Assembly (NCBI RefSeq): GCF_008011855.1
Contig: NZ_VOUX01000001.1
Location: 364,597-428,596 of the forward strand
Source: Serratia bockelmannii
Lineage (GTDB): Bacteria > Pseudomonadota > Gammaproteobacteria > Enterobacterales > Enterobacteriaceae
Reading direction: 5' to 3'
DNA: 64,000 nt
Part shown: positions 17,038 through 26,142 of the stretch, one piece after another
Layout of the letters: each line of letters opens with the position of its first letter
Numbering within the stretch: the stretch's first letter is position 1
The notes under the pieces: generated by a model
Database searches by the model: none
Told to the model about the DNA's origin: nothing
Seen by the model: only the letters and a program-made list of their open reading frames with translations
Made by a program: the position numbers and the translations under genes

Positions 17038-17067
17038 AAGCTAAACTATCCGCTGTCCACCGTGCAA
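17038..17067 (-). promoter_or_regulatory. his operon promoter
   Basis: On the minus strand TTGCAC (17062-17067) and TAGCTT (17038-17043) are separated by 18 bases, about 45 bases before the HisL start. The -10 context GTTTAGCTTAA resembles the E. coli his promoter as I remember it. The assignment rests on position and consensus only. Confidence 0.65.
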
Positions 17068-17221
17068 CCCTTTTTTAACGTCATAAATTTAATTTATTGA
17101 AACAGGTTGAGTTATTAGCCACACACGGCTTTACCTAACCTTAAGCCGGGCAGATTGTATCGCCGTGTACAGTGGCGTAGCCTTAGGGGCAGGGCGCTGC
17201 GATCTTCAGGAGAGGAAGAGG

Positions 17222-18046
17222 ATGAAAAAGGTAGCCATTATTGGTTTAGGTTGGCTGGGCATGCCGTTGGCGTTATCGCTGATGGGCCGCGGGTATGATG
17301 TGGTCGGCAGCAAAACCACGCCGGACGGCGTCGAGGCCGCGCGCATGAGCGGCATTGAATGCTATCAACTGGAGCTGACGCCGGAGCTGGTGTGCGATCC
17401 GGACGATCTGGAATCGCTGCTGCGCGTGGATGCGCTGGTGGTGACGCTGCCCGCTCGCCGTACCGTCGAAGGCAGCGAGAACTATTTCAATGCGGTGCGC
17501 ATGCTGGTGGACAGCGCGATGGCCTTTGGCGTGCCGCGGGTGATCTTTACCAGTTCCACCTCGGTGTACGGCGAAACTGCCGGCACGCTGCGCGAAGAGT
17601 CGCCGCTGCGGCCGGTCTCGCCGTCGGGCCGGGTGTTGGCCGAGCTGGAGCGCTGGCTGCATGAATTGCCGAACACCTCGGTGGACATTCTGCGGTTGGC
17701 GGGGCTGGTGGGCGCCGATCGTCACCCCGGCCGCTTCCTGGCGGGCAAACTCGACGTGAAGGGCGGGTCGCAGGGGGTGAATTTGGTGCACCAGGACGAC
17801 GTCATCGCCGCCATCCAACTGCTGCTGAAGCTGCCGAGGGGCGGTCACGTGTACAACCTGTGCGCGCCGCATCATCCGGCCAAACGCGAATTTTATCCTG
17901 CGCTGGCCGAACAGCTGCACCTGGCGCCGCCGCAGTTCGCCGACGAAGCGGATCAGGATGAGCGGCTGGTGGACGGCAACCGCATCTGCAACGAGCTGGG
18001 TTTTGAGTACCAGTATCCCGATCCGGCGCGTATGCCGGTCAGTTAA
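17222..18046 (+). CDS. yeeZ: YeeZ-like NAD(P)-binding sugar-nucleotide epimerase-type protein
   Basis: A 274-residue SDR-like protein of unknown reaction, the E. coli YeeZ length. It has the nucleotide-binding VAIIGLGWLGMPLALSLMGRGYDVVG, a TSSTSVYG active-site segment and ADRHPGRFLAGK. The start at 17222 has AGGAGAGGAAGAGG before it; codons back to 17165 are open but lack a ribosome site. yeeZ is also beside the his operon in E. coli and is transcribed divergently from it here. Confidence 0.9.
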   Translation: MKKVAIIGLGWLGMPLALSLMGRGYDVVGSKTTPDGVEAARMSGIECYQLELTPELVCDPDDLESLLRVDALVVTLPARRTVEGSENYFNAVRMLVDSAMAFGVPRVIFTSSTSVYGETAGTLREESPLRPVSPSGRVLAELERWLHELPNTSVDILRLAGLVGADRHPGRFLAGKLDVKGGSQGVNLVHQDDVIAAIQLLLKLPRGGHVYNLCAPHHPAKREFYPALAEQLHLAPPQFADEADQDERLVDGNRICNELGFEYQYPDPARMPVS

Positions 18047-18061
18047 GGCGGCATACGTTGT

Positions 18062-18946
18062 TTAAAGCGGGAAAAGGTGGCTCGTCACAAAGTCGACGAA
18101 CAGCCTGATTTTGACTGACAGGTGGCGGCCCGACGGCCAGAGGACATGAAAAACCATGTTCTCGCGGTCGTAGTCATCCAAAACCGTCACCAGGCTGCCC
18201 TGTTCCAGCTGTCTGCGCACGGCGATCTCCGGCAAATAAGCGATGCCCAGCCCTTGTTCGGCGAAGCATACCTGCGGATCGAGGGTATTTGTCACCATGC
18301 TGGCCGGCCGTTCGGGGATCATCTCCGTCTTGTCTCCCAGCGGCCAGACATCCAGTTTGCCGGTGCTGGGAAAGCGATAATGCAAACGGGCATGGCTTGT
18401 CAGATCCTCGGGCTTGCGCGGCATACCCACTTTGCTGAAATAACCCGGTGCGCCAACGAAAACCTTGCGGCAGGTACCCAGCCGGCGGGCAACCAGCCGT
18501 GAATCGCTCGGGGTTCCGCTGCGGATAACGGCATCGAAACCTTCCTCAATCACGTCAACCAGCCGATCCGAATAATCAATATCCAGCTCGATCTCAGGAT
18601 AGCGGCGCTTGAAGTCCCCCAGTTTTGGCATGAAAAGCGTGCCCAGCGACGGGAGACTGATGCGCAGCTTGCCCTGAGGTGTTCCCCGCGTTTGCAACAG
18701 TTCGGCTTCCGCCTCTTTCACCTCACTCAAAATGCGTCGGCACCTTTCCAGAAACAAGGCCCCTTCCGGTGTCAGGTTGACCGTGCGGGTAGAGCGGTGA
18801 AACAGGCGCACGCTGAGCCGTTCCTCCAGCCGGGCGATGGTCTTGCTGACCGCCGAGGCGGAGATCCCCAGCTGTTGCCCGGCCGCCGTGAAACTGCGGC
18901 TTTCACTGACCCGCACGAAAACGTCGAGAGAACCCAGACTTTCCAT
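18062..18946 (-). CDS. LysR-family transcriptional regulator
   Basis: A 294-residue LysR regulator with an N-terminal winged helix (SFTAAGQQLGISASAVSKTIARLEERL) and a periplasmic-binding-protein-like effector domain. It is divergent from the MFS exporter gene that starts 138 bases away, the usual arrangement for a LysR protein that controls its neighbour. The sequence type, with an AAELL-type linker and DYSDRLVDVIEEGFDAVIR, is that of the aromatic/unknown-ligand LysR subgroup. The ligand is not identifiable. Confidence 0.9.
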   Translation of the reverse strand: MESLGSLDVFVRVSESRSFTAAGQQLGISASAVSKTIARLEERLSVRLFHRSTRTVNLTPEGALFLERCRRILSEVKEAEAELLQTRGTPQGKLRISLPSLGTLFMPKLGDFKRRYPEIELDIDYSDRLVDVIEEGFDAVIRSGTPSDSRLVARRLGTCRKVFVGAPGYFSKVGMPRKPEDLTSHARLHYRFPSTGKLDVWPLGDKTEMIPERPASMVTNTLDPQVCFAEQGLGIAYLPEIAVRRQLEQGSLVTVLDDYDRENMVFHVLWPSGRHLSVKIRLFVDFVTSHLFPL

Positions 18947-19083
18947 AGGCTTCCATTCTATTGATGAACTTTATGTCATGAGTGTTGTTCACTTTAGCCT
19001 GTTTTTCTTTTATCAGCGAGTGGGCAGCATGATGCAAACGTCATCCGCGATGGGCGGAAACATCTTTGAATGGGGAGTGATTG

Positions 19084-20274
19084 ATGAATCAAACGACGAT
19101 ATCTGCGCCTGCCGGGGGCATCGAGCGATTGCCGCTGGGGGGCCTGTTGGCATTGGCAATGGCCGCTTTCATCACGCTGCTGACCGAGATCATGCCGGCG
19201 GGCGTGCTGTCTTCGATCGCGGGCGATTTGAACGTATCTGAAAGCCTGGCGGGGCAGTTCATCACCGCCTATGCGGTGGGCGCGTTGGTCGCCGCTATTC
19301 CGCTGACCGCATTGACGCAAGGTATGCGGCGCCGCCCCTTGCTGTTGAGCGCGATCGGCGGTTTTGCCATCGTTAACCTCGTCACGGCGCTGTCGAACGA
19401 TTATCACGTCTCATTGGCGACGCGTTTCTTCGCCGGCGTTTTCGGCGGCATCGTTTGGTCTTTGCTGGCTGGTTATGCGGTGCGCATGTCACCGGCCCAC
19501 CTTGGCGGCCGCGCTATTGCGATCTCCGGCGCCGGCGCCACTCTGGCGTTGGTGCTTGGCGTACCGCTCGGCACGTTGCTTGGCCGAGCCATCGGCTGGC
19601 AGGGCGCCTTTGGTCTGATGACGTTGATGGCGCTGGTGCTCGTGGTGTGGATCATCGCCATCGTGCCGGATTTCCCCGGCCAGGCTAAGGTGCATCGGCC
19701 GTCTCTGAGCGGCGTATTCTTGCAACGGGGGATCCGCGCCGTGCTGTTCGTGGTGTTCACCTTTATCGTTGCCCATAACATTCTGTATATCTACCTGGAG
19801 CCTTTTCTCAAGCCGTCGGGGTTGTCCGAGCGGGTCGATATCGTTCTGTTTATCTTCGGGCTGGGCGCGATTGCCGGATTGGGCGTCGCCGGGATGCTGG
19901 TCGATCGGCGAGTCCAATCTCTTACGGTGATGAGTATCGTCATCTTTGCTCTCGCTGCCGTGCTGCTGGGGAGTGGGGGACGGATGATCCCGATGGTCTA
20001 TCTCTCCGTCGCATTGTGGGGCGTGGCTTTCGGCGGTTTCGCCACCCTCACGCAGACGGCATTGTCACGCCTTTCCGGCCGCGCGGCCGACGTGGCGCAG
20101 TCCATGTATACGACGGGCTGGAATACCGCCGTGGCAGCCGGTGGCGCGGTCGGCGGCATGTTGCTCGACAAGGGCGGGGCGCCCTCTTTCGCCTGGGCCA
20201 TCATCGGATTACTCGTCCTGTCTTTAACCGGCACGCTGTTTGCCATGAATCGGGCGCTGGCCTCTCAGCGATGA
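19084..20274 (+). CDS. MFS transporter, DHA1-type efflux
   Basis: Inner-membrane proton antiporter of 396 residues with about 12 hydrophobic segments. It has the DHA1 signature in the second helix region (LTEIMPAGVLSSIAGDLNVSESLAGQ) and a motif-A-like TQGMRRRPLL after helix 2. This subgroup exports sugars, nucleosides or drugs; the substrate cannot be told. The ATG at 19084 has GGGAG ten bases upstream. Its last ten bases overlap the end of the convergent LysR gene. Confidence 0.88.
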   Translation: MNQTTISAPAGGIERLPLGGLLALAMAAFITLLTEIMPAGVLSSIAGDLNVSESLAGQFITAYAVGALVAAIPLTALTQGMRRRPLLLSAIGGFAIVNLVTALSNDYHVSLATRFFAGVFGGIVWSLLAGYAVRMSPAHLGGRAIAISGAGATLALVLGVPLGTLLGRAIGWQGAFGLMTLMALVLVVWIIAIVPDFPGQAKVHRPSLSGVFLQRGIRAVLFVVFTFIVAHNILYIYLEPFLKPSGLSERVDIVLFIFGLGAIAGLGVAGMLVDRRVQSLTVMSIVIFALAAVLLGSGGRMIPMVYLSVALWGVAFGGFATLTQTALSRLSGRAADVAQSMYTTGWNTAVAAGGAVGGMLLDKGGAPSFAWAIIGLLVLSLTGTLFAMNRALASQR

Positions 20275-21170
20275 GGTGATGGGCGTGCGGCGCGCGCCAA
20301 ATCCTCCAGCAGCGCGTTCAGCGCCTCGTCGGGCTGGACGGGGCGGCTGACCAGGCTGAGCGTGGCGCGGTATGAGAGCGCCGTACCGCCCAACTGCCGA
20401 AGCAGCCCCTGTTCCACCCAACGCGCCGCGTAGTGGGTGGGCAAATAGCCGAGACAGGTGCCGCTCAGCACCAGATGGGCGACGCTTTCCATATGGTGGG
20501 CCACCGCGGCCAGATGCGGCGGCGCGATCGGGCACAGCTGCTGTGCCAGCAGGTAGCCGCGCTTGACCCAGCGCGCGTTTTCAATCTGCTCGCGCCCCGG
20601 TTCTTCTACCGCGAACAGCGGGTGATCCCTACTGCAGTAGATCGCCTGCGTCTCCTCCAGCCACGGCTGATAACGCAACGCCTCCAGCTGCTGGCCGAAG
20701 TAGCCGATGCCCAGATCGAGCTGCCGGTGCAGCAACCCTTGTTCAATCTCGTTCGGCGAACAGATGCGGCACTGCAATTGCACGTCCTGATGTCGGCGTT
20801 GGAAGTGTTGGATGGCCTGACTGAACGGATTGCCCGGCAGCGAAACCAGATTATCCACCAGACCGATCTGCAGATCGCCGGTCAGCAGGCCGTTCAGCGA
20901 CTGGCTGACCCGGGTGAAGTCGCGGGCGGCGTTGAACAGCGAGCGGCAGGCGATCAGCATGCGTTCGCCCTTGGGCGTCAGCCGGAAGCCGGAGCGGCCG
21001 CGTTGACACAGGCGAAAACCCAGCCGGGTTTCCAGCGAGGCCAGGTGGGTGCTGATGGTGGATTGGTTCATCAACAGCGCTTCCTGTGCGGCGCTGACGC
21101 CTTGGGCTTCCGCCACCGCGACGAACACCCGCAGCAGTTTCAGATCGATATCGCTTAGGTTGGTGAGCAT
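20265..21170 (-). CDS. LysR-family regulator, probable controller of the guanidino operon
   Basis: A 301-residue LysR protein: winged helix VSAAQEALLMNQSTISTHLASLETRLGF followed by the effector domain. A strong ribosome site, GGAGGGGG, precedes the ATG. It is divergent from the ureohydrolase gene, with a 249-base gap, so it probably regulates the operon at 21420-26068 in response to a guanidino compound. The ligand is inference. I see no certain T-N11-A box. Confidence 0.88.
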   Translation of the reverse strand: MLTNLSDIDLKLLRVFVAVAEAQGVSAAQEALLMNQSTISTHLASLETRLGFRLCQRGRSGFRLTPKGERMLIACRSLFNAARDFTRVSQSLNGLLTGDLQIGLVDNLVSLPGNPFSQAIQHFQRRHQDVQLQCRICSPNEIEQGLLHRQLDLGIGYFGQQLEALRYQPWLEETQAIYCSRDHPLFAVEEPGREQIENARWVKRGYLLAQQLCPIAPPHLAAVAHHMESVAHLVLSGTCLGYLPTHYAARWVEQGLLRQLGGTALSYRATLSLVSRPVQPDEALNALLEDLARAARPSPHR

Positions 21171-21419
21171 CGCCCCCTCCGCAGAACGTCGGCCGGTTAA
21201 CCCATTTTTAACATCGAAGAAATAGGTGCGGCGCTGAAGATATGGTCTTCCTTATGGCATGAATTTGAAATAAAAATCAATACTTCAATAGGTTAGTTGC
21301 ATCGCGTTTTCCGATGTTTACATGCAAAAGCGGGAATGGTAGCCGAGGCGGCCAACGGGGTAGTCTGCGAATGTTGCTCAAATGTTTCAATTCATCGCAG
21401 ATCAAGACAAGGATACGCC

Positions 21420-22352
21420 ATGCTGAACCAACCCCAAAGCGGTAACGACATGCCGCGCTTTGCCGGTATTCCCACCATGATGCGCCTGCCCGCCGCCGAA
21501 CAGGCGCACGGTCTGGACGCCGCCTTTGTCGGCATTCCGCTGGATATCGGCACCTCCAACCGCAGTGGCACCCGCTATGGCCCGCGCCAGATCCGCCAGG
21601 AATCGGTGATGATCCGTCCCTACAACATGGGCACCGGTTCCGCCCCGTTCGAACGGCTGCAGGTGGCCGATCTGGGGGATGTCGCCATCAACCCTTACAG
21701 CCTGGCGGACAGCGTGCAGCGCATCGAGGCGGCTTATCACGAGATCCTGGCACACGGCTGCATGCCGTTGACGCTCGGCGGCGACCACACCCTGACGCTG
21801 CCGGTGCTGCGCGCCGTCGCCCGCCGACATGGCCCGGTCGGACTGATCCACGTCGATGCGCATTCCGATACCAATGAGGAGATGTTCGGCGAACAGCTGG
21901 CGCACGGCACCACCTTCCGCCGCGCGTTTGAGGAGGGGCTGCTGGCGCCCGAAAAGGTGGTGCAGATTGGCCTGCGCGGCAGCGGCTATGCGGCGGATGA
22001 CTTCGATTGGTCACGGCGCCAGGGCTTCCGCGTGGTGCCGGCCGAGGCCTGCTGGCACCGGTCGCTGACGCCGCTGATGGCGGAGATCCGCGAGCAGATG
22101 GGCGATGCGCCGGTTTACCTCAGCTTCGATATTGACGGGTTGGATCCGGCCTTTGCGCCGGGTACCGGCACGCCGGAGGTCGGCGGGCTGTCGGTTTGGC
22201 AGGGGCTGGAGATCGTACGCGGTTGCCGCGGGCTGAACCTGGTGGGCGGCGATGTGGTGGAAGTGTCGCCGCCTTACGATCGCTCCGGTAACACGGCGCT
22301 GCTGGCCGCCAACCTGCTGTTTGAAATGTTGTGCGTGCTGCCGGCCCGCTGA
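21420..22352 (+). CDS. ureohydrolase: guanidinobutyrase, guanidinopropionase or agmatinase
   Basis: Binuclear-metal enzyme of 310 residues that hydrolyses a guanidino group to an amine and urea. Metal-ligand motifs are LTLGGDHTLTLP, VDAHSDTNEE and SFDIDGLDPAFAPGTGTPE. The N terminus (MPRFAGIPTMMRLP, PLDIGTSNRSGTRYGPRQIR) is more like Pseudomonas GbuA/GpuA than like E. coli SpeB, so 4-guanidinobutyrate or 3-guanidinopropionate is more likely than agmatine. The ATG at 21420 has AAGGA before it; upstream codons in frame are not used. It is the first gene of a four-gene operon. Confidence 0.87.
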   Translation: MLNQPQSGNDMPRFAGIPTMMRLPAAEQAHGLDAAFVGIPLDIGTSNRSGTRYGPRQIRQESVMIRPYNMGTGSAPFERLQVADLGDVAINPYSLADSVQRIEAAYHEILAHGCMPLTLGGDHTLTLPVLRAVARRHGPVGLIHVDAHSDTNEEMFGEQLAHGTTFRRAFEEGLLAPEKVVQIGLRGSGYAADDFDWSRRQGFRVVPAEACWHRSLTPLMAEIREQMGDAPVYLSFDIDGLDPAFAPGTGTPEVGGLSVWQGLEIVRGCRGLNLVGGDVVEVSPPYDRSGNTALLAANLLFEMLCVLPAR

Positions 22353-22429
22353 GGCCGGCGTACTGACCCTACCGGCGGAGCGGTTGCGTCGGGCCCCCTG
22401 ATAACAATAACAACGGAGTGGAGGTACCC

Positions 22430-23815
22430 ATGAATCTCGATCTGCTGGTTGTGGTGATTTACTTTCTGGTGATAGGCGCGGTGGGATGGATGGGCATTCA
22501 CCGCGCCAATTCCAAAGAGGCATATCTGGTGGCCGGGCGCAACCTGGGGCCGGGGCTGTATCTGGGCACGCTGTCGGCGGTGGTGCTCGGCGGCGCGTCG
22601 ACCATCGGCAGCGTCAAGCTCGGCTACACCTACGGCATCTCCGGCGTCTGGCTGTGCGGCGCGCTCGGGCTGGGCATCGTGGTGTTGAGCCTGGTGCTGG
22701 CCAAGCCGCTGCTCAAACTGAAGCTGTATACCGTCAGCCAGGTGCTGTCGCGGCGTTATCACCCGGCCGCGCGGGTCACCAGCGGCGCGATCATGCTGGC
22801 GTATGACCTGATGGTGGCGGTGACCTCGATCATCGCCATCGGCAGCGTGATGCAGGTGATGTTCGGCCTGTCGTTCAGCGCGTCTATCCTGCTTGGCGGC
22901 GGGCTGGTGGTGCTGTATTCAACGCTGGGGGGCATGTGGTCGCTGACGCTGACCGACATCATTCAGTTCATCATCATGACCGTCGGCATGATGCTGGTGC
23001 TGATGCCGATGAGCATCGTCAAGGCCGGCGGCTGGGAGGCGTTCACCAGCCTGCTGCCCGCCGGTTACTACCAGCTGTCGTCGATCGGGCTGGACACCAT
23101 TCTGGTGTTCTTCCTGATCTACTTCTTCGGCATTCTGATCGGCCAGGACATCTGGCAGCGGGTGTTCACCGCCCGCAGCGCCAATGTGGCGCGCTTCGCC
23201 GGGCTGGGCGCGGGCGTCTATTGCGTGCTGTACGGCGTGACCGGCGCGCTGATCGGCATGGCCGGCAAGATCGTGCTGCCGTCGCTCAGCAACACCGACG
23301 GCGCCTTCGCCGCTATCGCGCAGGCGGTGTTGCCGGTCGGCGTCAGCGGGCTGGTGGCCGCCGCGGCGTTGGCGGCGCTGATGTCTACCGCCAGCGCCTG
23401 CCTGCTGGCGTCTTCCACCATCGCGCTGGAGGACGTATTGCCGGCCATCCGCCGCAAACCTTCCGGCGGGCTGGCCGCCGGGCGCTTCACCACGCTTTTC
23501 ATGGGCGTGGTCATGCTGGGGCTGGCGTTTGTGGTGCGCGACGTGCTGGCGGCGCTGACGCTGGCTTACAACCTGTTGGTGGGGGGCATGTTGATCCCGT
23601 TGGTGGGGGCGATCTTCTGGCCGCGCGCTACCAGCGCCGGCGCGATTGCCAGCATGCTGACCGGCAGCCTGTGTGTGGTGGGGCTGATGATCTGGCACGG
23701 CATCGATGCCAACAGCCCGATCTACGGCGGTCTGCTGGGCGGCGGCGTCGCCTTCGTGTTGGGCAGCCTGTTGAGCCGCCCGGCAGCGCAGCTGCAGCCG
23801 CAAACCGAGCGTTGA
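22430..23815 (+). CDS. sodium:solute symporter (SSS family)
   Basis: Inner-membrane sodium symporter of 461 residues and about 13 hydrophobic segments, with the family's early helix VIYFLVIGAVGWMG and VAGRNLGPGL...GGASTIGSVKLGYTYG. It lies 77 bases after the ureohydrolase gene, with GGAGTGGAGG before the ATG. From its place in the operon it likely takes up the guanidino substrate or a product. Its GC content is very high. The substrate is not known. Confidence 0.85.
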   Translation: MNLDLLVVVIYFLVIGAVGWMGIHRANSKEAYLVAGRNLGPGLYLGTLSAVVLGGASTIGSVKLGYTYGISGVWLCGALGLGIVVLSLVLAKPLLKLKLYTVSQVLSRRYHPAARVTSGAIMLAYDLMVAVTSIIAIGSVMQVMFGLSFSASILLGGGLVVLYSTLGGMWSLTLTDIIQFIIMTVGMMLVLMPMSIVKAGGWEAFTSLLPAGYYQLSSIGLDTILVFFLIYFFGILIGQDIWQRVFTARSANVARFAGLGAGVYCVLYGVTGALIGMAGKIVLPSLSNTDGAFAAIAQAVLPVGVSGLVAAAALAALMSTASACLLASSTIALEDVLPAIRRKPSGGLAAGRFTTLFMGVVMLGLAFVVRDVLAALTLAYNLLVGGMLIPLVGAIFWPRATSAGAIASMLTGSLCVVGLMIWHGIDANSPIYGGLLGGGVAFVLGSLLSRPAAQLQPQTER

Positions 23816-23831
23816 AACGACGAGGTGGGAC

Positions 23832-25259
23832 ATGAACAATCGCAATGTGGCGTCACGCCCAAAAATTGAAGTGCGCTCGATAGACTATGTGCCCCGTCAC
23901 GAGCGGCATGGCAAGGTTTGGCATCAGGCGCCGTTTTGGTTTACCGGTAATTTCGTTTTGACGACGATGGTGGTCGGTTTCAGCGGCCCGGCGTTGGGGT
24001 TGGGCGCGCTTTATTCGATGCTGGCCATTGCCGTCGGCGTGGGGTTCGGCACGTTCTTCATGGCGTGTCATGCCAATCAGGGGCCGCGCATGGGGCTGCC
24101 GCAGATGATCCAGTCACGGGCCCAATTCGGCCTGCGTGGCGCCATCGTTCCCTTTGCCGCCGTGGTGTTTGTTTACATCGGTTTCAACGTGTTCAACGTT
24201 ATTCTCGCGACCGATGCGATCAACACGGTGTTGCCGGGCCACCGTCTGCCTTGGTATGCGTTGCTGATCGCGGTGGCCGTGCTGTTGGCGATCGTCGGCC
24301 ACGACATGCTCCATGCGGTGCAGCGCTGGCTGACCTATGTGATGATGGCAGTGTTCGGCGTGCTGACGGTCGGCGCCGTGTTGTCGCTGCGGATGGACGC
24401 CGTCGTCGGCGCTGGGCATTTTTCGTGGGCGGCCTTTTTGATTCAGCTGTCGGCCGCCGCCGGCTATCAAATCAGCTACGCAGTGTACGTTTCCGACTAC
24501 TCGCGTTATTTACCGCATGAAACGCCGTCGGCCAACGTGATCTTTTGGACTTACCTGGGGGCGGCCGGATCGGCGCTTTGGCTGATGTCGCTGGGCGCGT
24601 TTCTGGCTTCAGCCTTACCGGCCCCCGATGCGATCGGCAGCGTACAGGCGGTGGGTAATGCCGTCTATCCTGGGTTTGGCACGTTGGCCGTGCTGATCGC
24701 CGTGCCCTCGCTGGTCGGTATCATGGCGGTCAACTGTTATGGCGCAATGCTGACCAGCCTCAGCGCGATTGACGCGTTCCGTAAAGTGACGCCAACGTTG
24801 AAATTACGCATGGCCGGCATTGGCGTCGTCGCTATGACGGTGTTTGCGGTGGCGTTGGCCATCCCGGCGAGCTATCTCGCCAGCTTCAATACCTTCGTAC
24901 TGCTGATGCTGTATTTTCTGGTGCCCTGGACGGCGGTGAACCTGATGGACTTTTACGTGGTGCGCGGCGGGCATTACGCGATAGGTGAAATCTTCAACCC
25001 GTCGGGGATCTACGGCCGCTGGGGCGGCTCCGGTCTGACGGCTTACGCGGTCGGTCTGCTGGCGATGGTGCCGTTCATGACGTTGGGCTTTTACACCGGT
25101 CCCTTTGCTGTTTTACTGGGCGGCGCGGATATCGCTTTTCTGATCGGCCTGCTGGTGGCCGGGAGCGTTTATGTCGTAATGTGCCGTAAGCTCGATCTTG
25201 AAGCCGAACGGCGGGTGGCGTTGCGCTGCGAGGGGTTATTGGAAGGAGAACCGGAGTGA
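23832..25259 (+). CDS. NCS1-family permease (cytosine/purine/allantoin type)
   Basis: Inner-membrane transporter of 475 residues with about 12 hydrophobic segments. It shows NCS1 features: an aromatic N-terminal region before helix 1, GPALGLGALYSMLAIAVGVGFGTFF, an amphipathic segment GPRMGLPQMIQSRAQFGLRG, and helix 6 residues YQISYAVYVSDYSRYLP. It is the second transporter in the operon and unrelated to the first. The end overlaps the next gene by four bases. Confidence 0.87.
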   Translation: MNNRNVASRPKIEVRSIDYVPRHERHGKVWHQAPFWFTGNFVLTTMVVGFSGPALGLGALYSMLAIAVGVGFGTFFMACHANQGPRMGLPQMIQSRAQFGLRGAIVPFAAVVFVYIGFNVFNVILATDAINTVLPGHRLPWYALLIAVAVLLAIVGHDMLHAVQRWLTYVMMAVFGVLTVGAVLSLRMDAVVGAGHFSWAAFLIQLSAAAGYQISYAVYVSDYSRYLPHETPSANVIFWTYLGAAGSALWLMSLGAFLASALPAPDAIGSVQAVGNAVYPGFGTLAVLIAVPSLVGIMAVNCYGAMLTSLSAIDAFRKVTPTLKLRMAGIGVVAMTVFAVALAIPASYLASFNTFVLLMLYFLVPWTAVNLMDFYVVRGGHYAIGEIFNPSGIYGRWGGSGLTAYAVGLLAMVPFMTLGFYTGPFAVLLGGADIAFLIGLLVAGSVYVVMCRKLDLEAERRVALRCEGLLEGEPE

Positions 25260-26068
25260 AGGAAAAAATCAGCGTCGCATGCTGCCAGTTAGCGTTGCGG
25301 GTAGGGGAAGCGGAGCACAATCGGGCGCTGTCCGCCCAGGCTATCCGCCGGGCGGCGCAGCACGGCGCCAACGTCATCGTGTTGCCGGAGTTGGTGAACA
25401 GCGGCTACGTGCTGCGCGATAAGGCGGAGGCGCTGGCGTTGGCCGAGGCCGAAGACGGGCCTAGCCTCAGCCTGTGGGGGGGACTGGCGCGTGAGCTGGA
25501 TGTGGCGATCGTCGCCGGTTTCTGCGAGCGCCTGCCCGAGGGTGAGGTGGCCAACAGCGCGGCATTGATCGATGCGCAGGGGGTGAGGGCGATTTATCGC
25601 AAGGCCCACCTGTGGCATGAAGAGAGCACGATCTTTACCGCCGGCGATCGGCCACCGCCGGTCGTCGAGACCCGCTTTGGCCGCTTGGCGGTGATGATCT
25701 GTTACGATCTCGAATTCCCTGAGTGGGTGCGGCTGCCGGCGTTGGCCGGCGCTCAGCTGCTGTGCGCGCCGGTCAACTGGCCGCTGGCGCCGCGCCCGCA
25801 GGGTGAACGGCCGGCGGAGATGGTGAAGGCGCAGGCCAACGCCGCCGTCAATCGGCTGTTCATCGCGGTGTGCGATCGCTGCGAAACGGAGCGCGGCGTT
25901 GCGTGGATCGGCGGATCGGTGATCGTCGACGCCGATGGTTATCCGTTGACGCAGAGCCTGGAGGGTGAAGGCATGGTGCTGGCATCGATGGATATCGGCG
26001 TAGCCGATGACAAGCACATTGGCCGCCACAATCACGTGCATCGCGATCGGCGGCCGATGCTGTATTAA
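25256..26068 (+). CDS. carbon-nitrogen hydrolase (nitrilase superfamily amidase)
   Basis: Cytoplasmic amidase of 270 residues with the Glu-Lys-Cys triad in view: PELVNSGY (Glu), YRKAHLW (Lys) and MICYDLEFPE (Cys). The start is GTG, overlapping the permease stop (GTGA), with AAGGAG upstream. In this operon it may hydrolyse an amide such as 4-guanidinobutyramide, from the arginine-oxidase route, before the ureohydrolase acts, or the omega-amide of a related acid. That role is inference; the family is certain. Confidence 0.9.
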   Translation: MKEKISVACCQLALRVGEAEHNRALSAQAIRRAAQHGANVIVLPELVNSGYVLRDKAEALALAEAEDGPSLSLWGGLARELDVAIVAGFCERLPEGEVANSAALIDAQGVRAIYRKAHLWHEESTIFTAGDRPPPVVETRFGRLAVMICYDLEFPEWVRLPALAGAQLLCAPVNWPLAPRPQGERPAEMVKAQANAAVNRLFIAVCDRCETERGVAWIGGSVIVDADGYPLTQSLEGEGMVLASMDIGVADDKHIGRHNHVHRDRRPMLY

Positions 26069-26142
26069 AGCGGCGGGGCGGTCGGTGGACCAGGCTGCCC
26101 CGCAGAGCGTCTTTGCCGGCGGGAAAAGCCGCCGTTTGGGTG

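Noticed and set aside
22936..23835. Open frames on both strands (about 300 codons each) across the sodium symporter gene.
   Set aside because: Both are very rich in Arg, Gly and Ala without hydrophobic pattern. The symporter frame has the membrane helices and the ribosome site.
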